A stretch of 7,906 nucleotides of DNA from Bacteroidia bacterium (GTDB lineage Bacteria > Bacteroidota > Bacteroidia > NS11-12g > UBA9320): the NCBI GenBank assembly GCA_029253325.1, contig JAQWZS010000206.1, forward strand, positions 1 through 7,906, read 5' to 3'. Positions 1-6,560 of the stretch are shown here, one piece after another; the first letter of the stretch is position 1; each line of letters opens with the position of its first letter. Both the position numbers and the translations under genes were made by a program. Under the pieces are notes generated by a model that saw only the letters and a list, made by a program, of their open reading frames with translations, made no database searches and was not told the origin of the DNA.

Positions 1-168
1 CTTGGTTATCAAAAAGACAACATCAAAATTGGATATTCTTATGATATCACAGTATCAAACATTCAAAAAGTGAGTAACGGAACGCATGAAATTTTTGTAA
101 GATATTGTATTCCTATATCGGTTGCATCAACAACTAAAATCATAAGAGAAAGCGTGAGATTCTTATAA
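1..168 (+). CDS. porP: PorP/SprF-family type IX secretion outer-membrane protein, C-terminal end (partial)
   Basis: Frame 1 is open from the first base of the window to a TAA at 166-168, giving the last 55 residues of a protein whose start lies outside. The visible part has the pattern KIGYSYD-ITVSN followed by a GTHEI segment and a strand. This is how PorP/SprF-family proteins end: a late beta-strand of an outer-membrane barrel, then the SGTHEI-like turn and a last strand. In the family these proteins associate with the type IX secretion system (T9SS) and help place secreted proteins or adhesins on the surface. The position directly before gldK supports the call, because porP precedes porK in Porphyromonas. 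The tail after the last strand (residues about 39-55) is polar and ends in RFL. Only a short fragment is visible, so PorP cannot be told apart from other SprF-like paralogues. Confidence 0.72.
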   Translation, partial: LGYQKDNIKIGYSYDITVSNIQKVSNGTHEIFVRYCIPISVASTTKIIRESVRFL

Positions 169-242
169 AAAACATCTTATCTAAGATATTAAATACTTAA
201 AAGAAAAATTCTACGTTAAAACCTCAGATGAAAGAAATATTA

Positions 243-273
243 TTGTTTTTTTCAACATTTAAATGTTAATTTG
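243..273 (+). promoter_or_regulatory. Candidate Bacteroidota-type promoter of gldK
   Basis: A TTG at 243-245 (-33 element) is followed after 20 bases by TTAATTTG at 266-273, which matches the Bacteroidota -7 consensus TAnnTTTG at all but the second position. The spacing is within the usual 17-23 range. It would start transcription about 20 bases before the gldK ATG. The surrounding 131-base gap after porP (169-299) is AT-rich and shows only a weak hairpin (174-187) without a T-run. The element match is imperfect and the region is AT-rich, so this is tentative. Confidence 0.35.
254..267. repeat. Perfect 14-bp palindrome in the gldK promoter spacer
   Basis: AACATTTAAATGTT reads the same on both strands. 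It lies between the candidate -33 and -7 elements of gldK and overlaps the first two bases of the -7 element. With no loop it is a poor RNA hairpin, so a binding site for a dimeric DNA-binding protein is the more natural reading. In AT-rich DNA a chance palindrome is also possible. Confidence 0.35.
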
Positions 274-299
274 TCAAACTTTTAAAAGAGTAATAAGAT

Positions 300-1562
300 A
301 TGAAATATACAGCTAAAGCATTAGTAGTTATGGCATTCCTTACTTTAATCGGGTGCGGAATGGGTGACAATGGTGAACTAATTGGTGTCCAAGGAAGAAG
401 ACCTTGGTTCCATCCTCAACCATTTGGTACTGTTTATGTTCCTACTGGAACATTTCATACAGGTCAGAGTGATGAAGATATATTCCACACTTATATAGCT
501 CCAAATAAACAAGTTTCTGTGGCTGCCTTCTGGATGGATGACACTGAAATTACAAATAATGAGTATCGCCAGTTTGTTGCTTACGTAAAAGATAGCTTCA
601 TGCGTCTTGAAATGGAAGCTACAGTTGAAATCGAAGATGAGTACGACGATTACGAAGTTCTCGATTATGATGCTGATGTAACTGTTGAAGATTTTTACAA
701 TGAACATGGAGATCGTTACTACTATAAGGGTAAAGAACGATATGAGCACCGTAAACAATGGGACATTCGTAAATTAAAGTATACATACACCTATGTAGAT
801 TTTCAATCTGCTGCCAAAGGAAGTTATTTAGAATCCAATCGAGCTGATTACCTAGTTACCAAAACAAGAGCTATCTATCCTGACACATTAGTATGGGTAA
901 GAGATTTTACATATTCTTACAATGAGCCAATGACTCGTCAGTATTACAATCACCCAAAATATGATGATTACCCTGTAGTAGGAATCAACTGGCATCAAGC
1001 AAATGCTTTTTGTAATTGGAGAACACGATGGCTAAACAGATATTGGTCAAGACAGGAAATGCCAATAACCGAAGATTGGAGACTTCCAACGGAATTCGAG
1101 TGGGAATTTGCAGCTAGAGGAGGAAGAGACAATAATATGTACCCATGGGGTGGACCATACACTAGAAATAGTAAAGGATGTCTATTAGCTAATTTTAAAC
1201 CAAATCGTGGGAATTATATGGCTGATGGTGGACTCTGGCCAGTAAGGGCTGATTCATATTTCCCTAATGATTACGGTCTATACAATATGGCTGGTAACGT
1301 TGCGGAATGGACAATATCTGCTTACGATGAATCCAGTATGCAATTCACACATGATCTAAATCCTGATTTTCAGTACGATGCAGATGATGATGGGCCACTT
1401 ACATTGAAACGTAAAGTTACTCGTGGTGGTAGTTGGAAAGATGTTGCTTACTTTATTCAGAATGGATCAAGATCCTACGAATATCAAGACACATCTAAAT
1501 CATACGTAGGTTTTAGATGTGTGCAGTCCTACATTGGTAGAAGTGCAAACGACACAAAATAA
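300..1562 (+). CDS. gldK: GldK, T9SS/gliding outer-membrane lipoprotein with SUMF1/FGE-like domain
   Basis: GldK (PorK in Porphyromonas) is a lipoprotein that forms the periplasmic ring of the T9SS with GldN, on the inner face of the outer membrane. The 420-residue product starts with a lipoprotein signal ending in the lipobox LIGC, so the mature N-terminus is Cys19. The rest is one formylglycine-generating-enzyme (SUMF1) fold: DDTEITNNEYRQFV near residue 80, YPVVGINWHQANAFCNWR near 225, WRLPTEFEWEFAARGG near 261, YPWGG, YGLYNMAGNVAEW, RGGSW at 375-379 and GFRC at 404-407. The VYPDTxVWVRDFTYSYNEPM-type segment before the YPVVG motif is characteristic of GldK. The cysteines that make FGE catalytic, just after GGSW, are absent, so the protein is structural. 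It is shorter than the roughly 460 residues of the Flavobacterium protein, because the insert after the first motif is shortened and very acidic (104-131). gldL follows after 152 bases. Confidence 0.95.
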   Translation: MKYTAKALVVMAFLTLIGCGMGDNGELIGVQGRRPWFHPQPFGTVYVPTGTFHTGQSDEDIFHTYIAPNKQVSVAAFWMDDTEITNNEYRQFVAYVKDSFMRLEMEATVEIEDEYDDYEVLDYDADVTVEDFYNEHGDRYYYKGKERYEHRKQWDIRKLKYTYTYVDFQSAAKGSYLESNRADYLVTKTRAIYPDTLVWVRDFTYSYNEPMTRQYYNHPKYDDYPVVGINWHQANAFCNWRTRWLNRYWSRQEMPITEDWRLPTEFEWEFAARGGRDNNMYPWGGPYTRNSKGCLLANFKPNRGNYMADGGLWPVRADSYFPNDYGLYNMAGNVAEWTISAYDESSMQFTHDLNPDFQYDADDDGPLTLKRKVTRGGSWKDVAYFIQNGSRSYEYQDTSKSYVGFRCVQSYIGRSANDTK

Positions 1563-1649
1563 GCTAATAGCTAAAACTATTTAATCCCAAATAAATTAAT
1601 TTTATAGACATAGTAGAATTAAATGTTTAAAAGTGACGTTTATTATCTA

Positions 1650-1678
1650 TTTGCATATCATTAAGCATTATATATTTG
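1650..1678 (+). promoter_or_regulatory. Promoter candidate for gldLMN
   Basis: TATATTTG at 1671-1678 is a perfect match to the Bacteroidota -7 consensus TAnnTTTG, with TTTG at 1650-1653 placed 17 bases upstream as the -33 element. Transcription would start near 1685 and give an A-rich leader of about 30 bases before the gldL ATG at 1715. No terminator is visible between gldK and gldL, so this would be an internal promoter that lets gldL, gldM and gldN be made in addition to read-through from gldK. The remainder of the 152-base gap (1563-1649) shows only AT-rich sequence. Confidence 0.55.
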
Positions 1679-1714
1679 AAAAAAAATTATTAAACACATT
1701 TAAAAAATAAAATT

Positions 1715-2365
1715 ATGGCAAATTTCTTTGAATCAAAAGCAGGTAAAAATGTAATGGCAAAAGCCTATGGTCTTGGAGCAGCAGTAGTAATACTTGGAGC
1801 TCTTTTTAAAATTCAACACTATCCAGGTGCTGATATTATGTTAATTGTTGGTATGGGTGTAGAAGCCATAATATTCGCTATATCTGCCTTTGAGCCACTC
1901 CACGAAGAATGGGATTGGAGCCTCGTTCACCCAGAACTTGCTGGAATGGATGGAGATAATTCCTCAAAGAAATCAGGTTCTGTATCTCAGCAACTAGACC
2001 AAATGCTTGATGAAGCAAAAATAGGTCCTGAACTTATAGAAGGTCTTGGAACTGGTCTTAAATCGCTTTCGTCGAATGTAGGTTCTATGGCTGATTTGTC
2101 TGGAGCTACTGTAGCAACAAAAGAATATGCTGACAATATTCATAAAGCAAATGAGCAAATTATTGGTATGGGTACATCATACACTCGAGCAATAACAGCT
2201 TTAGACAGTTTGTCTGAAACAACAGAAAATTTCAAAGAAACAACATCTAAAGTAGCTAGTATCAATGCTACCTTGAACGATAGTCTAATTAGCTTTGACC
2301 AAAATATCCAAAACTTAAATAAAGTATATGGTGGTATGTTGAATGCAATGAGACCAAATAATTAA
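1715..2365 (+). CDS. gldL: GldL, inner-membrane ring subunit of the T9SS/gliding motor
   Basis: GldL (PorL) forms a pentamer around the membrane helices of a GldM dimer, and the pair uses the proton motive force to power protein secretion and gliding. The 216-residue product has two membrane helices, about 17-33 and 40-58, then a cytoplasmic tail. Motifs match the family: YGLGAAVVILGALFKIQH, a PG turn, and EAIIFAISAFEP followed by the DWxLVxPEL segment. Residues aligning with the functionally important ones described in Flavobacterium johnsoniae are present: Tyr18, Lys32, His35, Glu50 in the second helix, and Glu60. The loop between the helices is about four residues shorter than I recall for F. 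johnsoniae. The tail (about 85-216) is predicted helical and rich in Ser, Thr, Asn and Leu with repeated GLGTGLKSL- and SLSETTENF-like segments, as in the family. gldM follows after 35 bases without an obvious promoter, suggesting one transcript. Confidence 0.95.
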   Translation: MANFFESKAGKNVMAKAYGLGAAVVILGALFKIQHYPGADIMLIVGMGVEAIIFAISAFEPLHEEWDWSLVHPELAGMDGDNSSKKSGSVSQQLDQMLDEAKIGPELIEGLGTGLKSLSSNVGSMADLSGATVATKEYADNIHKANEQIIGMGTSYTRAITALDSLSETTENFKETTSKVASINATLNDSLISFDQNIQNLNKVYGGMLNAMRPNN

Positions 2366-2400
2366 TCATTCACATAATTAAAAAATAAATAAATACAATT

Positions 2401-3978
2401 ATGGCTGGAGGTAAAGCATCCCCGCGGCAGAAGATGATTAACATGATGTACCTTGTACTCATGGCTCTTCTTGCCCTTAACGTATCTAAAGAGATTTTAA
2501 AATCTTTTCACCTATTCGAACAAAGTTTTAACAATGCAGCATTAAATATCGACGCAAAAAACAAAGCTACTCTCTCTGCTCTTCAAAAATCAAGCGATGA
2601 GAAGCCTTTAAAAACTAAACCTTATATCGAAAGAGCACTCAAAACACAAACCATTGCTAATGATTTCATAAAATATGTAGACAATTTAATTTCTACTACC
2701 GAAACCCTTTATGGTGGAGATGAAGCTCGAAATGAGGAAGGTGAAATGCTAGCTGCTGACCAAATGGAAAAGCACGCAAACTATTTTGTCAATGAGGGTC
2801 ACGGAAAGAAATTTCAAGACAAGATTAACAAGGCCAGAGAGGATATGCTCAATATTCTAAAACCTGATTTGTCTGATACACTTTACAATATCAAAACCAA
2901 CGAGGTATATGATGAGGTAAAAGCATCCTGTCAACTTTGGGCTAACGAACCTACAGGCGGAAAAGGAACTTGGGTTTCTCAAAACTTAGAACACGTTCCT
3001 GCAGCTGGATTAATGGCAGTCCTTTCAAGAATAAAAAATGATGCTAAATCTCTTGAAGCTAATGTATTAGAAAAATTAGCTAGTAGAATTGATGCAACAG
3101 ATTACAAATTTGACAAATTAGAGGCTAAAGTATTAGCTAAATCTAATTACGTGATGCAAGGAGAATCATATGAAGCTGATATACTTTTAGTAGCTTCAGA
3201 TTCTAAAAGTGATCCTCAGATAAGTGTTGATGGGACAAGCATCAATGTTGAAGGTGGTGTTGGTAAGTACACGCAACTTGCTGGTGGTATTGGTATAAAA
3301 ACATTTGCTGGTAAAATTGTAGTTAATGGACCTGAAGGACCACAAGAATTTCCATTCGAAAATGAATTTACAGTATTTAAGCCTGCAGCTACTATTGCAG
3401 CAACTGAAATGAATCTTCTTTATAAAGGCATCGATAACCCTATGTCTATCTCTGTTCCAGGTTTTGCAGCATCAGAAGTAAGAATCTCTGCTCCAGGATT
3501 GAAACTTAAATCTTTAGGCGGTGGTAAATACAATGCTAAAGTACCTAGTAGTACAAGTAGACAAGTTACAATTACTGCATCTATCTCTAGAGATGGAAAA
3601 TCAAAAGTTGTTGGTTCTCAAAAATTCAGGGTTAGAAGTTTACCTCAACCAAGAGCTCAATTAGGTGGTATTCCTAATGATGGTCTTCCTAAAGGTAAAG
3701 CCTCTGTATCTGCTCAATCTGCTATTATAGCATCTATGGGTGCAGGTTTTGCTTATAATTTAAACTACAGAGTGCAAAGTTTTAAGCTAATCATGGCTTA
3801 CAAGAGAAAACCTCCTGTTATGGCAAGCAGTTCAAGTGGAACACTAACTAACCAAATGAGATCTTTGGTTAAATCAGCTAAAAAAGGAGACAGAATTTTA
3901 ATAGAAGGTATCCGAGCTAAGGAAGCAAAATACGGTTTTAAAGCTAACTTGAGTCCAATCATTATCACTATTAAATAA
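2401..3978 (+). CDS. gldM: GldM, inner-membrane/periplasmic shaft of the T9SS/gliding motor
   Basis: GldM (PorM) is a dimer anchored by one helix inside the GldL pentamer. Its long periplasmic part transmits motion to the GldK-GldN ring. The 525-residue product, close to the usual length, starts with the signature GGKxSPRQKMINMMYLVLMALLALNVSKE: Arg9 aligns with the conserved arginine that pairs with the GldL glutamate, and the helix is about residues 13-28. The periplasmic part can be divided by comparison with known structures: a helical D1 domain (about 35-238), then three beta-rich domains, D2 (about 240-325, beginning EAKVLAKSNYVMQGE), D3 (about 328-412, with the NLLYKGIDNPMSISVPG segment) and D4 (about 413-525, beginning LPQPRAQLGG). 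The domain borders are estimates. The start is the only one that keeps the N-terminal signature. It lies between gldL (35-base gap) and gldN (47-base gap) and no terminator interrupts them. Confidence 0.96.
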   Translation: MAGGKASPRQKMINMMYLVLMALLALNVSKEILKSFHLFEQSFNNAALNIDAKNKATLSALQKSSDEKPLKTKPYIERALKTQTIANDFIKYVDNLISTTETLYGGDEARNEEGEMLAADQMEKHANYFVNEGHGKKFQDKINKAREDMLNILKPDLSDTLYNIKTNEVYDEVKASCQLWANEPTGGKGTWVSQNLEHVPAAGLMAVLSRIKNDAKSLEANVLEKLASRIDATDYKFDKLEAKVLAKSNYVMQGESYEADILLVASDSKSDPQISVDGTSINVEGGVGKYTQLAGGIGIKTFAGKIVVNGPEGPQEFPFENEFTVFKPAATIAATEMNLLYKGIDNPMSISVPGFAASEVRISAPGLKLKSLGGGKYNAKVPSSTSRQVTITASISRDGKSKVVGSQKFRVRSLPQPRAQLGGIPNDGLPKGKASVSAQSAIIASMGAGFAYNLNYRVQSFKLIMAYKRKPPVMASSSSGTLTNQMRSLVKSAKKGDRILIEGIRAKEAKYGFKANLSPIIITIK

Positions 3979-4025
3979 TTTATTGAGAAATAATTCGTTA
4001 TTTTGCAGAATCGAGATATAAAGAT

Positions 4026-4859
4026 ATGAATAGAATACTTATAATATGCATGACTATTTTCCTTATGACCTCTGCGTCTAAGGCACAAATAAGTAAATTC
4101 GAAGATTTCACGTTCCCACACACTGCTGTGAAAGAACGTAAAGCTGTTCCTTATCGCTACATCCGTGAAGCAAATGTAAAATGGAGTAAGCGTATTCATC
4201 GAGTAATTGATGTAAGAGAAAAGCAAAACAAGGTAATGCACTGGCCTAGAAACCCTTTCTACCTGCTTGTTTGGAACGCTGCAATGAATGGTGAATTGAC
4301 TGCTTATGCTAACGATTCTCTAACATCTATTAAGACTCCTGAGGATATTATGAAAGAAATCAGTATTGAGACCACAGTAATGGTTCCAAATCCTGATAAT
4401 CCAGACGATCCGTACGATATGGTTCAAACTACTGTAGTTGAAACCCAAGAACCATCTGATTTTGTTAAATACAGACTTATGGAAGATTGGATATTTGATT
4501 ATAACTATTCTGACTTCAGAGCTAGAATAATTGCTATAGCACCTCTTATAAGCCCATTGACAGAGTCTGGAATTGAATTAGGTGAAGTTCCTTTATACTG
4601 GCTAAAAATGGATGACTTGAGAGACAAGCTTGCTCAAGAAGAAGTATTTAACGGGAAAAATGATGCCGCTAGAATGAGTTTTGACCATTGGTTCCAAATG
4701 AGACAATTTAGTAGTTATATTGTTAAAGAAAGTAATATGTATGACTTAGATATTTCGATGCTTGAAGAATTCAGAGATGATGGTGTGGAAGCACTGCTTG
4801 AAAGTGATCGGATCAAAAATGAGTTATTTATACTTGAACACGATCTCTGGGAATACTAG
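4026..4859 (+). CDS. gldN: GldN, periplasmic T9SS/gliding ring protein
   Basis: GldN (PorN) is a periplasmic protein that binds GldK and makes the outer-membrane-associated ring of the T9SS; in flavobacteria it is needed for secretion of the SprB adhesin and for gliding. The 277-residue product has a signal peptide, hydrophobic from residue 4 to 16, with a likely cleavage after SKA at residue 20, so mature GldN starts at Gln21. It is not a lipoprotein because the only early cysteine, Cys8, sits within the hydrophobic core. Family features seen: VIDVREKQNKVMHWPRNPF (about 61-78), a central acidic proline/aspartate stretch (about 121-132, NPDNPDDPYD) that is probably a flexible loop, PLYWLKMDDLRDKL (about 193) and the C-terminal SDxIKNELFxLEHDLWEY. 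Only one gldN copy is visible here, whereas F. johnsoniae carries gldN and gldO. It is the last gene of the operon; the terminator begins 12 bases after its stop codon. Confidence 0.94.
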   Translation: MNRILIICMTIFLMTSASKAQISKFEDFTFPHTAVKERKAVPYRYIREANVKWSKRIHRVIDVREKQNKVMHWPRNPFYLLVWNAAMNGELTAYANDSLTSIKTPEDIMKEISIETTVMVPNPDNPDDPYDMVQTTVVETQEPSDFVKYRLMEDWIFDYNYSDFRARIIAIAPLISPLTESGIELGEVPLYWLKMDDLRDKLAQEEVFNGKNDAARMSFDHWFQMRQFSSYIVKESNMYDLDISMLEEFRDDGVEALLESDRIKNELFILEHDLWEY

Positions 4860-4871
4860 AAAAAAGAATAT

Positions 4872-4904
4872 AAAAAAGAGGGCAGAATCAGCCCTCTTTT
4901 TTTT
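4872..4904. terminator. Bidirectional rho-independent terminator between gldN and the thiolase gene
   Basis: A perfect 12-bp inverted repeat, 4872-4883 and 4891-4902, encloses a 7-base loop (4884-4890). Its core GAGGGC / GCCCTC is followed by eight T on the + strand (4897-4904) and six on the - strand. The stem starts 12 bases after the gldN stop and its T-run ends 11 bases before the thiolase stop. The near-symmetrical position between convergent genes means it can end both transcripts. Confidence 0.92.
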
Positions 4905-4915
4905 GCTCTAAAGAG

Positions 4916-6115
4916 TTAGCATTTCTTAAAAATAACTGCTACCCCCTGCCCTACGCCAACACACATAGTAGCTAATGCATATTTTGCAGTATTACGCCTT
5001 TTAAGTTCATGAACCAATGTACTTACAATTCGTGCACCAGAAGCACCTAATGGATGACCAATTGCAATCGACCCACCATTTACATTAATAATGTCTGGGT
5101 CAATGGATAAATCTCGTATACAAGCGATTGATTGAGCTGCAAAAGCTTCATTAAGCTCTACTAAATCAATATCCTGCATTGAAATTCCAGCTCTTTTTAC
5201 AGCTTTAAGTGTTGCATTTACTGGACCAATACCCATTATATCTGGAGACACTCCTACTGCTGCACTCGAAACAATTTCTGCAATAGGTTCTAAGTTATAT
5301 CGTTTTAATGCTTCTTCTGAAACTACCATTAAAGCAGCAGCCCCATCATTAACACCTGAAGAATTTCCTGCAGTTACGGAACCATCATCCTTAAAAGCTG
5401 CTCTTAAATTACCAAGTACTTCAACTGAACTCAAACGTGGATGTTCATCTTTATTAAAGATAATATCTTCTGATTTTCTTTGGGGTATTCTGATTGGGAT
5501 AATTTCATCTGAAAATTTACCTGAATCATGGGCTGCTTGATACTTAACCTGTGAATGATGAGCAAATTCATCTTGCTCAGTCCTCGTTATTTGGTATTTT
5601 TCTACAATATTTTCAGCAGTCTCTCCCATTGCATAAGGATGATACATCTTTGATAATTTAGGGTTTATAAACCTCCATCCGATTGAAGTATCATATATCT
5701 TATTTGACCGACTATATGCTGACTCAGATTTTGGAAGTACAAATGGAGCTCTCGACATACTCTCAACACCTCCTGCTATATAAACATCTCCATAACTAAC
5801 TGCAATATTCTTCGATACATCTGCAATTGCTTGTAAACTACTAGCACAGAGACGATTAATAGTTAATCCTGGCACCGTACAAGGCAACCCTGCAAGTAGT
5901 GAACTCATACGAGCTACATTTCGATTATCCTCACCTGCTTGATTTGCAGCACCTAAAACAACATCCTCTATATCTTTATGGTCTATTGTTGAATTTCTCA
6001 ACATTAAAGATTTTATAACCTCAGCTGCTAAATCATCAGGCCTTTGAGAAGCTAGAGTACCTCCAAATTTACCTACTTCAGTTCTTGCCGCGTCTACAAT
6101 ATATGCTCGTTTCAT
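4916..6115 (-). CDS. Thiolase (acetyl-CoA C-acyltransferase), PaaJ/PcaF-like
   Basis: Thiolases cleave 3-oxoacyl-CoA with coenzyme A to acetyl-CoA plus a shortened acyl-CoA, or run the reverse condensation. With the ATG at 6115 the product has 399 residues, the normal length for the family. The catalytic set is complete: nucleophile Cys90 (NRLCASSLQAI), NEAFA at 322-326, His354 in the NGGSIAIGHPLGASG motif, and Cys385 in MCVGVGQG. The segment IGWRFINP (145-152), the DEHPR motif, IMGIGPVNAT and the CVGVGQG ending resemble PaaJ/PcaF 3-oxoadipyl-CoA thiolases more than the biosynthetic PhaA type, so a degradative substrate is plausible; this comparison is from memory. An in-frame TTG at 6124 could add three residues, but the ATG gives the standard MKRAYIVDAARTxVG start. 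It is the last gene of the carotenoid operon, 15 bases after its neighbour. Acetoacetyl-CoA thiolase of the mevalonate route or a FadA-like role are alternatives. Confidence 0.93.
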   Translation of the reverse strand: MKRAYIVDAARTEVGKFGGTLASQRPDDLAAEVIKSLMLRNSTIDHKDIEDVVLGAANQAGEDNRNVARMSSLLAGLPCTVPGLTINRLCASSLQAIADVSKNIAVSYGDVYIAGGVESMSRAPFVLPKSESAYSRSNKIYDTSIGWRFINPKLSKMYHPYAMGETAENIVEKYQITRTEQDEFAHHSQVKYQAAHDSGKFSDEIIPIRIPQRKSEDIIFNKDEHPRLSSVEVLGNLRAAFKDDGSVTAGNSSGVNDGAAALMVVSEEALKRYNLEPIAEIVSSAAVGVSPDIMGIGPVNATLKAVKRAGISMQDIDLVELNEAFAAQSIACIRDLSIDPDIINVNGGSIAIGHPLGASGARIVSTLVHELKRRNTAKYALATMCVGVGQGVAVIFKKC

Positions 6116-6130
6116 ATAATTCAAAAATAG

Positions 6131-6559
6131 TTAGTTATTGATGGTTTCCATGATGAATGAATACATTGGTTGTTTTTTTATGATATGTGCGAGAATATAT
6201 TCTTTATCCAACTTAGTATGATTTTCATCAATAAGCCATGATGGTGCATATTTTTCTATCATATAACGATGGTAGCGATATTCTACATTGGATTTATTTT
6301 CATCAATCAGGGTATTAAGACTATTATATCCCTTATTAAAATAAGAAAGCTTTTGATAAGGGTTCATAACGTAATCTGCTTTCATACATTCAAAAACTGA
6401 CTTGTAACATAACTCATCTTTAGACAAATGATCTTTGCTTGTCAAATCCTTTAGTGTAGAAATTACCCGAGTTTTATCTTGAGACTGATATACCTCTCGA
6501 CATTGGGAAATATTCAACGAGTTGACAGTAATCAATATGAAGCATATAAAACCATTCAT
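6131..6559 (-). CDS. Small predicted exported protein of unknown function in the carotenoid operon
   Basis: I cannot assign a function. The 142-residue product begins with a hydrophobic segment (residues 4-17) that looks like a signal peptide, although it lacks the usual basic residues at the N-terminus. Cys20 is preceded by ISQ, which does not fit a lipobox, so a lipoprotein is unlikely. The mature part is charged, probably all helical, with two blocks that look conserved: NPYQKLSYFNKG (66-77) and NVEYRYHRYMIEKYAPSWL (91-109). I recall similar blocks in uncharacterised Bacteroidota proteins of about this size, but no named domain. The helix-turn-helix spacing is faintly like a TPR-type pair. 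Cysteines 51 and 58 could form a disulfide if the protein is periplasmic. Its ATG lies one base after the cruF stop, so translation is very probably coupled to cruF; the thiolase starts 15 bases after its own stop. Confidence 0.8.
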   Translation of the reverse strand: MNGFICFILITVNSLNISQCREVYQSQDKTRVISTLKDLTSKDHLSKDELCYKSVFECMKADYVMNPYQKLSYFNKGYNSLNTLIDENKSNVEYRYHRYMIEKYAPSWLIDENHTKLDKEYILAHIIKKQPMYSFIMETINN

Positions 6560-6560
6560 T

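Noticed and set aside
174..187. Small hairpin ATCTTA-TC-TAAGAT after the porP stop as a terminator
   Set aside because: The loop is only two bases, the stem is AT-rich and no T-run follows, so it is not a convincing terminator.
378..758. 126-codon open frame on the - strand within gldK
   Set aside because: It is antisense to a clearly conserved GldK sequence, has a low-complexity hydrophobic translation with no recognisable domain, and no promoter context.
1562..1572. AGCTAATAGCT inverted repeat at the gldK stop
   Set aside because: The arms are five bases with a one-base centre and no T-run, so it is too weak to be a terminator or operator call.
3983..4005. Possible promoter before gldN (TTG at 3983, TTATTTTG at 3998)
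   Set aside because: The spacing is only 12 bases and the -7 element has a mismatch; co-transcription from gldL/gldM is simpler.
3798..4241. 147-codon open frame on the - strand across the gldM-gldN junction
   Set aside because: It is antisense to conserved parts of both genes, resembles no family, and includes translated intergenic AT-rich sequence.
6113..6124. In-frame TTG at 6124-6122 as thiolase start
   Set aside because: The ATG at 6115-6113 gives the standard thiolase N-terminus and length; the TTG adds only three residues with no family support.
6122..6129. TATTTTTG on the - strand just before the thiolase as a -7 promoter element
   Set aside because: It matches TAnnTTTG, but no TTG lies 17-23 bases upstream and it would give a leaderless transcript; likely chance in AT-rich sequence within an operon.
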